Shown here one piece after another: positions 8,951-19,706 of a stretch of 40,291 nt of DNA. Location of the stretch: the NCBI GenBank assembly GCA_015680685.1, contig MNCI01017890.1, forward strand, positions 44,410-84,700, read 5' to 3'. Source of the DNA: Gnetum montanum. Taxonomy: Eukaryota > Streptophyta > Gnetopsida > Gnetales > Gnetaceae. The notes beneath the pieces are model-generated. The model saw nothing but the letters and a program-made list of their open reading frames with translations. It ran no database searches and had not been told where the DNA came from. Position numbers and translations under genes: made by a program. Positions within the stretch are counted from its first letter, which is position 1, and every line of letters begins with the position of its first letter.

Positions 8951-9701
8951 CCCCTACATTCAATATTTTAGGGGTTGGAAAATCAAAAAGGACATTGGGA
9001 ATTTTGGCATTTTGAGCATCCTTTGGCACTCTTACACTTGAGCACACTCAGTACCTTAGTGCACGCTAGGATCTTATTGGATCATTAGTGCACACCATCC
9101 AGCATGCAGTTTACTATTTTGCCCATGGAACATTGTAGTAGCCAACCCAATAAGTTCAATCCCCACGGTAGCCATCAATTTCATAGCTCGGATGCCCCAA
9201 AGACTGTGACTACACTGCTATGCTCCCACTGCACTTATTGTGCACTGTGTACCTTCTAAGACCCCTTTGGAGTTAACTATGCTCCCATTTGGGTTAGTGT
9301 TCCATTTCTCTATCCCATTTTTATCATTTTCTTACATTTTTTTCTTATGTCTTTTTGCACTTTTTCATGCATCGTCACACTGTACTACACTTGGGTGGTA
9401 GTCTCTATGGGTTGACACCCTTGTTTTGATAGAAACCCTTAGCTATGCTTGCCCCCATTCCCTGGCTACACTCTACACTTAGCACCACTTTGACACTTAG
9501 TACCATTTCACATCACTTGCATTTGTATTTCGTCTAACCACACCACCCCCTAGTTACACCCACTACCTTGGTTGTAACCAGCAAAGTCCCTATTTCATCG
9601 ACAAAACCATTTAGGGTGCTTCGCCTCCATTTCCAATAAGGTGCTCATCATCCATTGATCCTCAATGATTCTAGCCATTGATGTTTTCAGTTGTTATAGT
9701 T

Positions 9702-9720
9702 TTTGGTGCTAGAAGAAGGG
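9702..9720 (+). other. Primer binding site of element C
   Basis: TTTGGTGCTAGAAGAAGGG begins three bases after the LTR end. A PBS is expected here and the TTGG start fits one. I could not identify the tRNA with confidence; decay of CpG (GGCGC to GGTGC) is likely. Confidence 0.55.
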
Positions 9721-10309
9721 CCTTCCATTCCTTCTACATTCAACGATAATCCTACATGCCTTCTGCACCTCCATTACTAGTTTTGAGCTAGTGTAGATGT
9801 AACACCCCTATGTACCTACCATGGTAGTAGCTAGATCCTAGGCTAGCGCAGGAGTTGTCTACGAGTTGGTTAGTGTAGATTGGTCCTAGTTGTCAGTTCC
9901 TTTGGAACCCTGCAAGATGAAGGCCCAAGTGTATCCATTGCATTCAAAACTTTGGATGCTCTAGAGAGTGTAACAAGTTCTCAAAGCGTAGCAGCCTCTA
10001 GTGTAGCAAGCATAACACTAGAGTTCATCATTTTTAGCAACGTTTCTAGAGTTAGTTATTTTTGGCCTATTTTCACAATTCTTTAGCACTTGTTCACTAA
10101 GCCTTTTTTCCAACATTCTTTGCACTTGGTCATTTTCTATTTAGCACTTCACTTCTTGCATTTTTACATAGCATAGTAACATGAATCTCATGCAACCTTC
10201 AACCTCTACTCTAAGCACAAAGGTGGCCCACCCTGTCCATTAGGTAGTAGAGATTAATCCCCCACTCAGTTCCATATTGCTACAATGACAATCACTCATA
10301 CTATGCAAT
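9721..10309 (+). other. 5' untranslated leader of element C
   Basis: I see no coding frame that matches gag. The short open frame at 9880-10086 has no recognisable motif. Ogre elements can carry an extra frame before gag, but none is convincing here. Confidence 0.4.
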
Positions 10310-12485
10310 CAACCACCTAAGCACATGGCACTCGATGATGAAAAATACAACTTTCTCTATGCAAAACTTCAGGCAAGTCTATCCCTAGACCATCAAGAAC
10401 TAAATACTAAGCGATGCTTTGAGATTATACACTGAAATTGGAAGGAATTCCTCCCCACACTTGATGCTTTCATTCCACTTACCAATAACTTTTAGTGGTT
10501 ACTGGACCAACTCATTAGAATGAGTAGGCCTAATGAGCATGATGCAGTAACAAACTATGATGAGCCCTTGCAGGATGGGCAAGAAAAATTTGAGGCTTGT
10601 TCAAAGAGTGGGAACCCTTTTTACGCCTCTATCCCGCAGCCTGTTTTTAGTTTCGTCCTACACCAATCCTAGTCATCTACCTTCTTTAAGGCAGTGACAT
10701 CACTCTTGCCTCCTAGGTCCATGCCTATGGTGGTGAGCCATCAAGTACTACAAGGACAACAAGGTGTGGAACCATCTACCACCTTTCCCTTCATCATCCC
10801 AACCTAGTTCACATAGTCTTCCATGTTAACATCCATAATGCCAACACAACCATACGTGCACATGATACCCTTCTCTTGGCCACATACAAGCTAGGTGTCG
10901 TTCGCCCCACCCATCTCATTGGCACCTCTAACAATAGCCTAAGCCATAACCATGTGGTGGATCCCAACATTTATGCCTATGGCACAGCAGCTGCACACAT
11001 AGCAATTCATGCAACAGCACATGCAACAAGCGTCTCACATGGTCGCATAGCCTGCAATAGGGTTGTGGGCCACTCAAATGGTACAATGGGTAATGAAACC
11101 AGTTGCACCTACCCTAAGTTTGGACTAGGTGTTCCAAATCATGAAAACATTAACTAAAGAAGTTAGTTGACTTAAAGCTACTAACTTTGATACGGTCCAT
11201 ATGATGGACTTTTACCAAGATGATCCCATTAGTCCTGTAGTCCCATCACTGACCCTACCTCCTGGGGTCCAACTTCCCTAGTTCACCAAATATAATGGTG
11301 AGGGGGACCCCCAATGCCCACCTTGTGACTTTCTACTCTAAATTCCTACACCTACAAGCATGGCCACATTCGATCATCTATGTCTTTGCCATGTCCTTAA
11401 TCAGCAAGGTGCTTGACTGGTCCTGTGCACTTCCCAGGGCTTCCATATCTACCTTGGAAGAATTGCTTCGCTAATTTGTGACTCACTTCAAGTACAACTT
11501 GAAGCTTGAAGCCATCCTAGATCAATTGATGGACATTAAGTAGGCCCTCTAAAGCTCGTGCAAAAGTTCATTCAACGTTGGAGTGCTACACTCAAAAAAA
11601 TCTGCAAGCCAATAGCAGAGATCCATCTTCTAGCCATCTTGAAGGATGTAATGAATGACTTCATTAAGTTAAAATTGTACTCTCTGGCCTGTGCTCCTTG
11701 AGCCAAGCATTTGCTCAAACAAAGAGCATCCAAGATGCAGCAGAGGCCATTAAGTACTTAGCCTATGTAGCCTACAAGAACACACATGTGAAGAAGGACA
11801 AGGAAAAGGGCAAGGCAATAGCAACCATTGTAGTAGTGGCAAATGAAGCTAAACCCAACAATGCTAAACCAATAGCCATGGCACCTAAGGCCTCAACCAA
11901 CAACAACAAAGCATTCGGCTCTGGCATTGTGGAAACCAACCAGTTCACACCATTGATGGCCACAAGGCAAGCTAACCTAAGCCAAACATTGAGCGCAAGG
12001 ATCGCTCGAAGTATACCCCCCTACCTATTAAGCTATCTGAGCTTTTGGACTAGATGCTTTATGCTAGGCACATCTAGCACAAGTAGATGTTTGAGGACGC
12101 TTGCAAGCACCATGAACAATACTACAAGGTCCTTAGAGACCCCTCAATAGCTATGCCAAATAAGCCCCTAGTTCCTAAAAACTTTAGGTTGGATTGATTT
12201 TGTAACTATCACCAATTTCATTGCCATGATATGAATTACTACTTGGCCTTAAAGGATAACATTCAGTGCATGATCGATGAGGGAAAATTGATCCTTGATG
12301 ATAGCAATCCCATGTGCTTGGAAAACAAGCCAATGAAGGTTTACAAAGACCCTCTAAACACCAGTGGTGCAAGCTATGTTATCAATGCCATTAGCATTAG
12401 TGATGATGTGGAACTGACACATGAACCCTTTGTGGTTCTTGTGTCCTTTGGTAACACTAGGGCCTGTTCATCAACCAATTCATAA
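10310..12485 (+). pseudogene. gag: Element C gag (Tat type), decayed
   Basis: Plus-strand coding signal starts with a frame reading FLYAKLQASLSLDHQELN and a Gln/Met-rich stretch (MQQHMQQASHMV, about 11010-11040). The Tat gag core follows: QFTKYNGEGDP (about 11280), then SISTLEELLR and THFKYNLKLEAILDQLMDIK (about 11440-11540). A knuckle-like segment FCNYHQFHCHDMNYY and IQCMIDEGKLILDD end the domain (12190-12300). Gag packages the RNA and assembles the particle. Many TAG/TAA codons stand where Gln or Trp is expected, and a few frame changes occur. The final Cys of the knuckle is Tyr. Protease follows in the same direction. Confidence 0.8.
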
Positions 12486-13896
12486 TCCCCTTTTGTCATC
12501 AAAGCGCCACCTCAGGCACCCATGACACCCATTGTGGTTAGGGCCCTACATCACATCGTGGTGATAGCAACCCAAACACCCTTTGTCATCAAAGTGCCAT
12601 GATGTGTGGACTCCTCACCTGCTCAGGTTCTAGTGGTGGAAGCTGTGTCACACCCTACCTACCCAAAGCTACATTCCGCACATAATAATAGATAGTCTAA
12701 GCTATAACCCAGGAGACCCGACAAGCACGTCGCTAATAAGATGATTAGGAAATGTATGGAGTTAGGTCCTCCTAAACCTATCCCTTTGTTTGCCACCCCC
12801 ATGGGCTCATTGTCTTAGGATGCTAATGTAAGTGCAAGCAACTAACAACTAAGTACTGAGGCTTGGAAGCTGGCTACACAAGTAAAGGCTAAATCTCCTC
12901 CATGGAAGATTCATCTTTTGGGCCACATGGAGGACATAAGGGCTAGCAAAATAGTAGATAGCGAAAAAGACTTCCTAGATGAACTGTCATAGGTTAAGCA
13001 AGCTCTCAAACAAAAGAACATAAATTTAAACCTATATGACCTCGTGATAACCTCCTTTGCTCACTGTGAAGCATTAGTCTACATGTTGATCTCTATTCTT
13101 CTCAAAGAAGACATTCCAGTGGATGAAGAAGCCATTCACACTATGATGCTTCCCCCTACAACTCAAGAATTAGGTTCACGACCCCTGATGTTTCACAATG
13201 AGGTAGTTAAGGTTGACCCTAAAAAGGATCAGGTTTCCAGTGTGCCAATGTTCATAACCATTTGTGTGGGATAGTGCAAAATCCGTAGGGTGCACATCAA
13301 CAATGGGGTGGCAACCAATGTTGTCCCATTCCCAGTCATTAATAAACTTGGTCTCATTGACCAAATAAAGCCAACCAAGATAACATGCCTAAAATCCTTC
13401 AATGGATCATGCATTGTCATAAAGGAAATGATCATGATAGCTTTTGTGGCAAGGGAGCAATTCCCCACTGCTACTGAGTTCATTGTTGTCAAAGAGATGC
13501 CCAGGTTCAATTTGATCTTGGGGAGGCCCTAGCTAGCCCAATTACAGGCCGTCTCTTCATCCATCCATCAAGAGATCCACCTTCCCTATGAAGGTGGAGA
13601 AGTGATCATATATGGTAACAATGTATCTTCCCTAACCATCAACAATGTTGATGTAGAGCAAGGGTCAGAAGTAGAGTTCTCCAATGACACGCCACCCATT
13701 CAGGATGAAAGCCAACTTTGTCTAGCTGACCCATCTGAGCAACCAAACAAAGCGAGCAACCTACTTGAGGAAGCTCTCTAGGTAGAATTTCCCTTTAGCA
13801 CCACTGATGAAGGTTTAGGCAAGTATTGCCTTGTGCCTCTCAGGGCCTATGCACCTCTTAATCCACATCAGGTTAGGAAACAATTACATGACTAAG
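12486..13896 (+). pseudogene. Element C gag-protease linker and aspartic protease, decayed
   Basis: The protease core is near 13230-13530: VHINNGVATNVVPFPVINKLGL, then CIVIKEMIMIAFVA and FNLILGRP, the usual aspartic-protease order ending in the Gly-Arg block. The catalytic Asp position reads Asn (INNG at about 13295-13310), as expected from a G-to-A change. The upstream region (12486-13040) reads through in shifting frames, with blocks such as RPDKHVANKMIRK and KSPPWKIHLLGHMEDIRASK. Downstream, AVSSSIHQEIHLPYEGGEVIIYGNN is the linker typical of Tat pol. The frame fades at about 13890, where a donor-like AAG/GTATCT occurs. Confidence 0.75.
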
Positions 13897-14049
13897 GTAT
13901 CTCCTTAGTTTATGCGCATGTCTTGTTCACTTCTTACTTTTGCTTGTATAGTTATGTTTGCATAATTTCTTGCATCTCACATTAGTTATCTCATTTCTTT
14001 AGTTTATGCAGTCCTATTTAGCCTATTTGTGCTTCAAAAAACACTAAAA

Positions 14050-14310
14050 AAAACAGCTCGCTAAGTCCTAAAACTAGCAACTTACTTCCTTTTGTGCTAT
14101 GACCCAAAAAGGCCCTAAACTATCACATAGCCCACCATGGCCTAAAATTGGTAGCCTTTCTTACATTGTCCTGGCCCAAAATGGCCTTAAACTAGCAATC
14201 CCATCATATGGCCCAAAATTTCCTTAAACTAGCAATCCCATCACATGGCTCAAAATGACCTTAAACTAGCAATGGTCCTTCCACCATGGCCCTAAACTGG
14301 CATGGGGCCC
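14050..14310 (+). repeat. Minisatellite with TTAAACTAGCAA core, intron 5' end
   Basis: About seven irregular units of 35-45 bases carry a GGCCCAAAATGGCCTTAAAC-like block followed by TAGCAATCCCATCA. Best copies are at 14185-14265. The same core recurs at 19510-19570 and 23205-23640. Confidence 0.75.
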
Positions 14311-14699
14311 ACAAGGGGCCTAATCAAACCAGTATATCACAAGTTAGAATTCCTGCAGCATTACACAAATTACAACAAAGTTATATATGAATCATCATCA
14401 CATTTTCATTAAATCATTAATAAAATACATAGCTCAAGTGTACATCAAAAACAAAAAATTGTCAAAAATGCAAAATTGCCTAACATCAGGGCTACACCTT
14501 AGGCTGCTTAGCCAGTGGTGTTTGGTGGGGGTTGGGGTTCTTCTTTCTCTTCCTCTACTACTTCGCTGGGACCTACATCATTACCTAGAACCTACTTTAA
14601 ACAGAACAAAATAATAAATTAATTAACAAATAATTGACATGAAAAATTATCACAAAATAAATAAAAACAATTCAAGCTAGACCAACCTGAGAGGGGCTT

Positions 14700-17600
14700 G
14701 CATCCATATCTAGAGGCATTCTAGCAAGGCCCACCTCCAAGCATTGGAGAATCTCCACATTTAATAGCTATGTTCAATCCTCCTCACCAAAGTCAATGCC
14801 CACAAGAGTCTTGCCTTTTTTCATAGCTATCCATGTGGGTGGCCCCAGTAAAAATGTAGTAAAAGAAACCTCTTCTGAAGGCATAACAATGTGTCTCTCA
14901 TGGATCCCACTCACCACTACATTGCTAGCAAATAATTCATAGGCCTGCATTGCACCAGTTACATCAAGGAACATGTTGTGACAATGGCACTCCAAGAACT
15001 CATCCTTATACCCTTTTATGTACAACTCTCATTCCTATTTGTAGTGGTGTTTATTATTTTTCTGAATTTGAACCCATTGATACACCTTTGTGTTGTAGTC
15101 CTTCCAGTCCTAGTTTTTCCTAGCTAGCAAGTCCATCTATAGCTACTACTCAATCACCTCTTAGGTGGCCTCATTTTTACCATAAATGGTTGACCAGTAC
15201 CTAGCGTAGTCAATCTCAGTTGTTCGCCAAATAGCATCCCCTTGGTCATGAGCTACTAGAAAATCATAGCAGGCTTGTAGGTCCTCCAATTTGGCATCTT
15301 GGCTCACTTCCTTGTCCTAGAGCTTGTGCGCCCACTTTCACAAATGCTTGTTAGTGTGCCTACATTCCCATAATGCTCTCATAGACGAGAGTGTGCACTT
15401 GCTTGCCTCATCGTACACACAACAGGGCACTTACTCCAATTTAGGGAAAAAATCAAGGATGGCATCAACTCTAGCCACCCTACTCAGGTCCCACCAAAGC
15501 TTGGAACCTATTGGCATACAAAACAATATTAGCTATAGACTAATCAGCAAATCGGTAATGTAAGGTAGGCAAACATAAAAATATCAATCTCAAGATTTGT
15601 CTATTGTATACAGTCCACCATGTCTTCAACTAGGCCTTGCATGAAGGCAAACTTATCAGGTGCTTCCGCCCATGGCTGCATGCAGAAAGTGAAGGTAGAC
15701 ATAGGACTGTTAGTGGAAACACCTACGACTATGATACAACATGTTTAGCAATTATAAAAAAAAGTAACAATAGATGGCAATGCAAAGCTCCTACCCAATA
15801 GGCCCTCAAATGTAAGAGCAGGGGGATCGTCCATCTGCAGACTATCAAAGAAATTATCAAACTCACCCCCATCAAACTGTAGCAACCCTACTTCCTCTAA
15901 TTGCCATAGGACCTCTGCAGCCTCTTGCTCCTCTTCCTCTAGTGCCTATCCCTCAGTGTGAGGAGGGATGTCATCCACTATAGCCCCTTTTGCTATTGTG
16001 GAAGCCCTCTTGCCTACATCCAATGATTCACATAAGTTAGGATTAGCATTTCCAATTATTAGTATAATTATTTAGCATAGCAGAGTATAGCAACATTCAA
16101 TGATGTATACTTACCTGCAATTTTTAAATGCAAATCATGAAACTGTAAGTGGATTTTCCTACTACTCCCCTCCATCTCATGTACAGGCTTATCCATTGGA
16201 CATGGCTTTTTAATTTTTGTCTTACATGATCCCACTACCTCAACAATGAGGCATGCCCCTCTAGCCACATTCCCAATGTTAGCTAGTGGCACCTCACCTG
16301 CATTATCATGTGAGTGGTGAGATCATCCCAAGTGGCCTCTAGTCATTACAGAAAACAACTCACCAATTGCCTTTGGAGGGTCCTATGACCACATAGTAAT
16401 GAACAAGTGCTAAATCCACAACCTGGAGAGCTACATGCAATCCTACACTACCCATCAACCATCCTCGCGAACCACCATGAACCTTCACAGGCATCCTACA
16501 AAGAACACAAACTACAGATGTGACCTTTCTTAGAGGTTGTGGCACAACCTGATGATTTAGACATGTAGGCCACTAGGAAGGTAAGAATCCTAGTTGTATC
16601 ATGTGCCTTTCTCTAACACATCCCTCATCACCTAAGCTTACTCCACCTCGAGATTTTTCCCTTGGGAGAGCAACCTCGAGAATGCATAAGCACAAAAGAG
16701 TGGGTAGCATTGGTGGCCCATAGGTAATCTCACTTCCTTGATGAGTATGCCATTGCAAGAATTAGAAGTGCCCAACTACTCCTCAACGTTCTCTCTGTGG
16801 TCCACCTCTTTGTTGGGTTTCTTAGCAATCAACAGGCCCTCAGAGGGGAGGCCAAAGAGGTCTGCAAAGAAATCGTCTGTGAGGTCAAAAATCACCCACA
16901 TGCCATGGGCCCGTGTAATAAAATGATTGGTGCTCTAACTAAAAGAGTCAATGATTGTGACAATTTTTATCATCAAGATTCCTAGGCTAAGGGCTAAGAA
17001 AAGGTCCATTAGCCCAGCCCATTGAAGCTTGTTAGTAAACTCCATTGGGGCCTCACAGCACAACCAACGTTTTGTATCCTTAACGTCACCATACTTCATG
17101 ATGAGGATGGCCTCAGTGCTACCTATTGCAACCATTGTGACCTCTCCTAAAGTGACTACAGCTACAATAGGCAAAAGAAAAATTAGCATCTTAAGAAAAG
17201 TAAAGCAGCAAACCCATAAGAGCAAAAAATGAACCACTTATGTGACATGAATGGTGTGCAAGATGACAGTGGTGGGGTTAAGACCTCTTCCATGTTAGGT
17301 ACACTGCTCACCCATTTAACATCTAACTAGCCATAGGTCTTACACCTCTCGTAGGCCTTAAGGTACCAATGAGGGTATTCCACTAGGTTAGACCCAATTT
17401 TTCCAATCACCACCGCACATATATTCTCAAAGGATGAGAATTTCTATAGGGTAGTGTGGGTCAAGTTCAAGGCTCCCTCCTCATCATGAAGGCTAGGTGC
17501 ATCAACAATAAATCTGGCAATAGACGTAAGCAATTAGCATTCTCATATGAGTTATAACCAAACAGATATTGTCAAAATCATAAAAGAACTCATTCATTGG

Positions 17601-19150
17601 CATAATACACTATCCAAGGTGGCTTCTAAAATAGAGTAAGCACTTGTTGAGCAACAAATAATGTGCTACTCTTACTATAACACTAAAAATATGGCATCTG
17701 CCAGATCTTGGATAAAGGCCTAATGCGCTTGGGGCCCTGGCATAAACTCCTTAATCCATCACCAGCAATGGGTTCATCGAACATGAATCTTAGAATGCCC
17801 TAATTTTCCCCATGCAACAATGTCTCCATAATGAAACCAACTGCTTCTACTGCCAAGTGTGACCACATAATCACACTAGAGTGTTCAAGCAAGAATTCCA
17901 AGAACTCACATGCTCCAGATCTAAACCATACTACCTAGTGATCCATGCACATGTCTGGTGCAGGTACATTTGGTACAAGTTCGCTCATACAATAGAGGGT
18001 ATCCACCAACTCCACCACAATGAGGATGGGCTTCAACAATACCTTATAGTTACAACAGCAACAAAAGAAGAGAGTTAGCATTGAATGCACACAAAAAATG
18101 AATTAAGATTATGCTTAGTACATTAGCAAAAGTTAAATAACATGACTAGGCAACCCTTAGCCTCCCCCATAAATCCCGCAGGAAAGGGATGTCAGCACAT
18201 CTATCTGATGTGCCTAGTCCTCAATGGGGCATAGCATTAACATCCCTATTTCACATTTTCACTCAATGTTTTTCATGTTCAACATAATGTTTTCATACTC
18301 AACAACTTTGGGTAGCATAGCCAATGGGTATAAAAAATTTTAACTCTCAACTATGTTCTCCTAGAGCACAACCCATGTAGGTTTTGGCAAAAAAAAATTT
18401 CTAACTATTAGTTACGCTCTTTGCAGAGTGTAATCCTTTCTAATAGCAAAATTTTCAAACTATTGGTTATGCTCCCCATAGAGTGTAACCCTCAAAAATT
18501 CTCCAATGAAAATTTCTAACTATTGGATATGCTCTTGGGAGCATAGCCCCCAAACAAGAAAGTCCAAAAAACATTTTAATTCCTTAAAGCATAGCATTGG
18601 CCCCTACCTCCTGCAATACCTCACCCACATGTTATGCTCACATACATACCCAATGAGAGTAGAGGTAAACCCTCGATCCTAGATTCATTGTTGTTCGTCC
18701 TTCCTCATCCTAGGTCATAGCCATCTCACCCATAGCCAAAAGAATAAAAAAAAGAAAAATTATTTCAGCCTTGTCCCAAGTTTTGCACGATATGCAAGAA
18801 ACCCTTGCCACCCACCATGTGCAAAAAACCCAAAATAGTACAAAAATGAGAAATCCACAAAATTCATCGCTTCCACATGCATTCCCTTCTCTTACCCATG
18901 GCCACCATGGCAACCATGGTGGTGGTGGCAATCCCTGCCCAGGGTAAGCTGCCCCTAAAACCCAAAACCCCATGTAAACAATGTGAAAAATAAAAATTAA
19001 TAAATGACAAGGGTAGAGTGTAGCATCGAACCTAGCCAATGACATCTCCCTGTACTCCTCTATGTATGCCCTGAGGAGGCGTCTTAATGTGCATTCTCCC
19101 TCTTCCATGTTGACGAGACTGGGGTGTTGGCGTTCACTATGGTGCATCAT
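14700..19150 (-). pseudogene. Antisense multi-exon gene remnant inside element C
   Basis: Minus-strand coding signal runs against the direction of the host element. A start-like frame at 19150-19020 reads MEEGECTLRRLLRAYIEEYREM. Further blocks are EFLEFLLEHSSVIMWSHLAV (about 17850), NLVEYPHWYLKAYERCKTYG (about 17350), then KRWLCCEAPMEFTNKLQWAG and HGMWVIFDLTDDFFADLFGL (17150-16850), LPMGHQCYPLFCAYAFSRLL (about 16690), an acidic EEEEQEAAEVLWQLEEVG (about 15900) and YDFLVAHDQGDAIWRTTEID (about 15220). A Trp/Lys-rich segment and the 83-residue frame 15025-14774 end it. Stops inside blocks are mostly TAG where Trp or Gln would fit. A donor-like GTAGGAG lies at 15794. The middle block weakly recalls plant-mobile-domain proteins, but I cannot name the family. 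Confidence 0.6.
18339..18548. repeat. Four short inverted repeats, about 65 bp apart
   Basis: Units near 18345, 18410, 18466 and 18526 have the form TTATGCTC...GAGTGTAA, preceded by TTTCTAACTATTGG. They resemble the palindrome units of the C LTR (TACACTC/GAGTGTA) and lie in a noncoding part of the antisense gene. Confidence 0.55.
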
Positions 19151-19282
19151 TGTCGGTGGCTATGCTCTATTTCTCTTTGCTTTCATCACTACACTTTGAC
19201 TTTTCTTGCTCTGGCCATGCTATGCTTGGTGACTTCTCATTTTTACTTTTGAAAATGATAGGTTGACCATGGTGAAAATGCC

Positions 19283-19290
19283 TATTTATA
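19283..19290 (-). promoter_or_regulatory. TATA box of the antisense gene
   Basis: The minus strand reads GAGTATAAATAGGC, a canonical plant TATA context. It is about 135 bases upstream of the possible start codon at 19150 and about 175 upstream of the later in-frame ATG near 19110. A normal plant start site would fall near 19255. The box is separate from the LTR promoters. Confidence 0.5.
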
Positions 19291-19690
19291 CTCTCCTAGG
19301 ATGATTAACATGTCACCTACTTGGGTAGTGTCCCATGTCCCATGCATAATGTAGGACGAGTGTAGCAACTAGAGTTAGAAAAATTTTCTAGGTTTTTCAA
19401 TGTTCCCAAACTTGGAAAAAAAATTTACATTTTTTTGGTTGCCTAGCAAATGCCTAGCTTAATCCCATGTTCCAAACCTTCCCTACCTTGCCTAAACCAA
19501 TGTGTCTTGTGTAATCCATGGTCTGTTATGACCTTAAATTGGCAATCCTATGGCCTACCAAGGCCCCAAACTGGTTTCCATACTTGCTTACCTAATCCCA
19601 CAATCACACAGTTAGGAAAATTTTTTTATAGCATTTCCTTCCTTATCTTATGCATTCTACTTTATTAGGACAGGTGTGGCTTGACATTTT
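19291..19690 (+). other. 3' end of the intron-like region
   Basis: This stretch lies upstream of the antisense TATA box. It contains about two minisatellite units (19510-19570, TATGACCTTAAATTGGCAATCC) and a T-rich run (19615-19695) leading to the acceptor at 19706. I see no coding frame. Confidence 0.45.
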
Positions 19691-19706
19691 TTTGGTTGTC
19701 TTGCAG

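Larger units (their letters stand above)
7877..9698 (+). repeat. 5' LTR of element C
   Basis: The LTR starts TGAAACACCA and ends TTGTTATA, the last bases being a decayed CA (the right LTR ends CATTACA). It is 1822 bases, against 1783 for the right LTR. Inside are a repeated palindrome region (8060-8530), a TATA box (8943-8950) and the conserved downstream segment TTAGGGGTT. The PBS follows at 9702. Confidence 0.92.
13897..19706 (+). other. Candidate 5.8-kb intron of element C between protease and RT
   Basis: The sense coding signal stops at about 13890, with candidate donors AAG/GTATCT at 13897 and CAG/GTTAGG at 13871. It resumes after a pyrimidine tract and TTGCAG at 19701-19706. Element D has the same acceptor motif before RT. 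A spliced intron between protease and RT is known for Ogre elements. Within it I see a minisatellite at each end and a minus-strand gene remnant. An alternative is that part of it is an inserted element; I found no terminal repeats or target duplication to support that. Confidence 0.55.

Noticed and set aside
10876-11157. 93-codon plus-strand frame as a separate small gene
   Set aside because: The neighbouring frame over the same bases carries the gag reading (MQQHMQQASHMV through NFDTVHMMDFYQDDP), so this is a shadow.
16935-17237. Membrane protein from the hydrophobic start of this minus-strand frame
   Set aside because: The hydrophobic start comes from a T-rich intron-like stretch. The credible coding part begins near KDTKRWLCCEAP and continues past the stop into the next block of the antisense gene.
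18710-19150. Single 146-residue membrane protein
   Set aside because: Only the first part (LVNMEEGECTLRRLLRAYIEEYREM) looks like protein. The hydrophobic Trp/Phe-rich remainder comes from T-rich, probably intronic, sequence read through.
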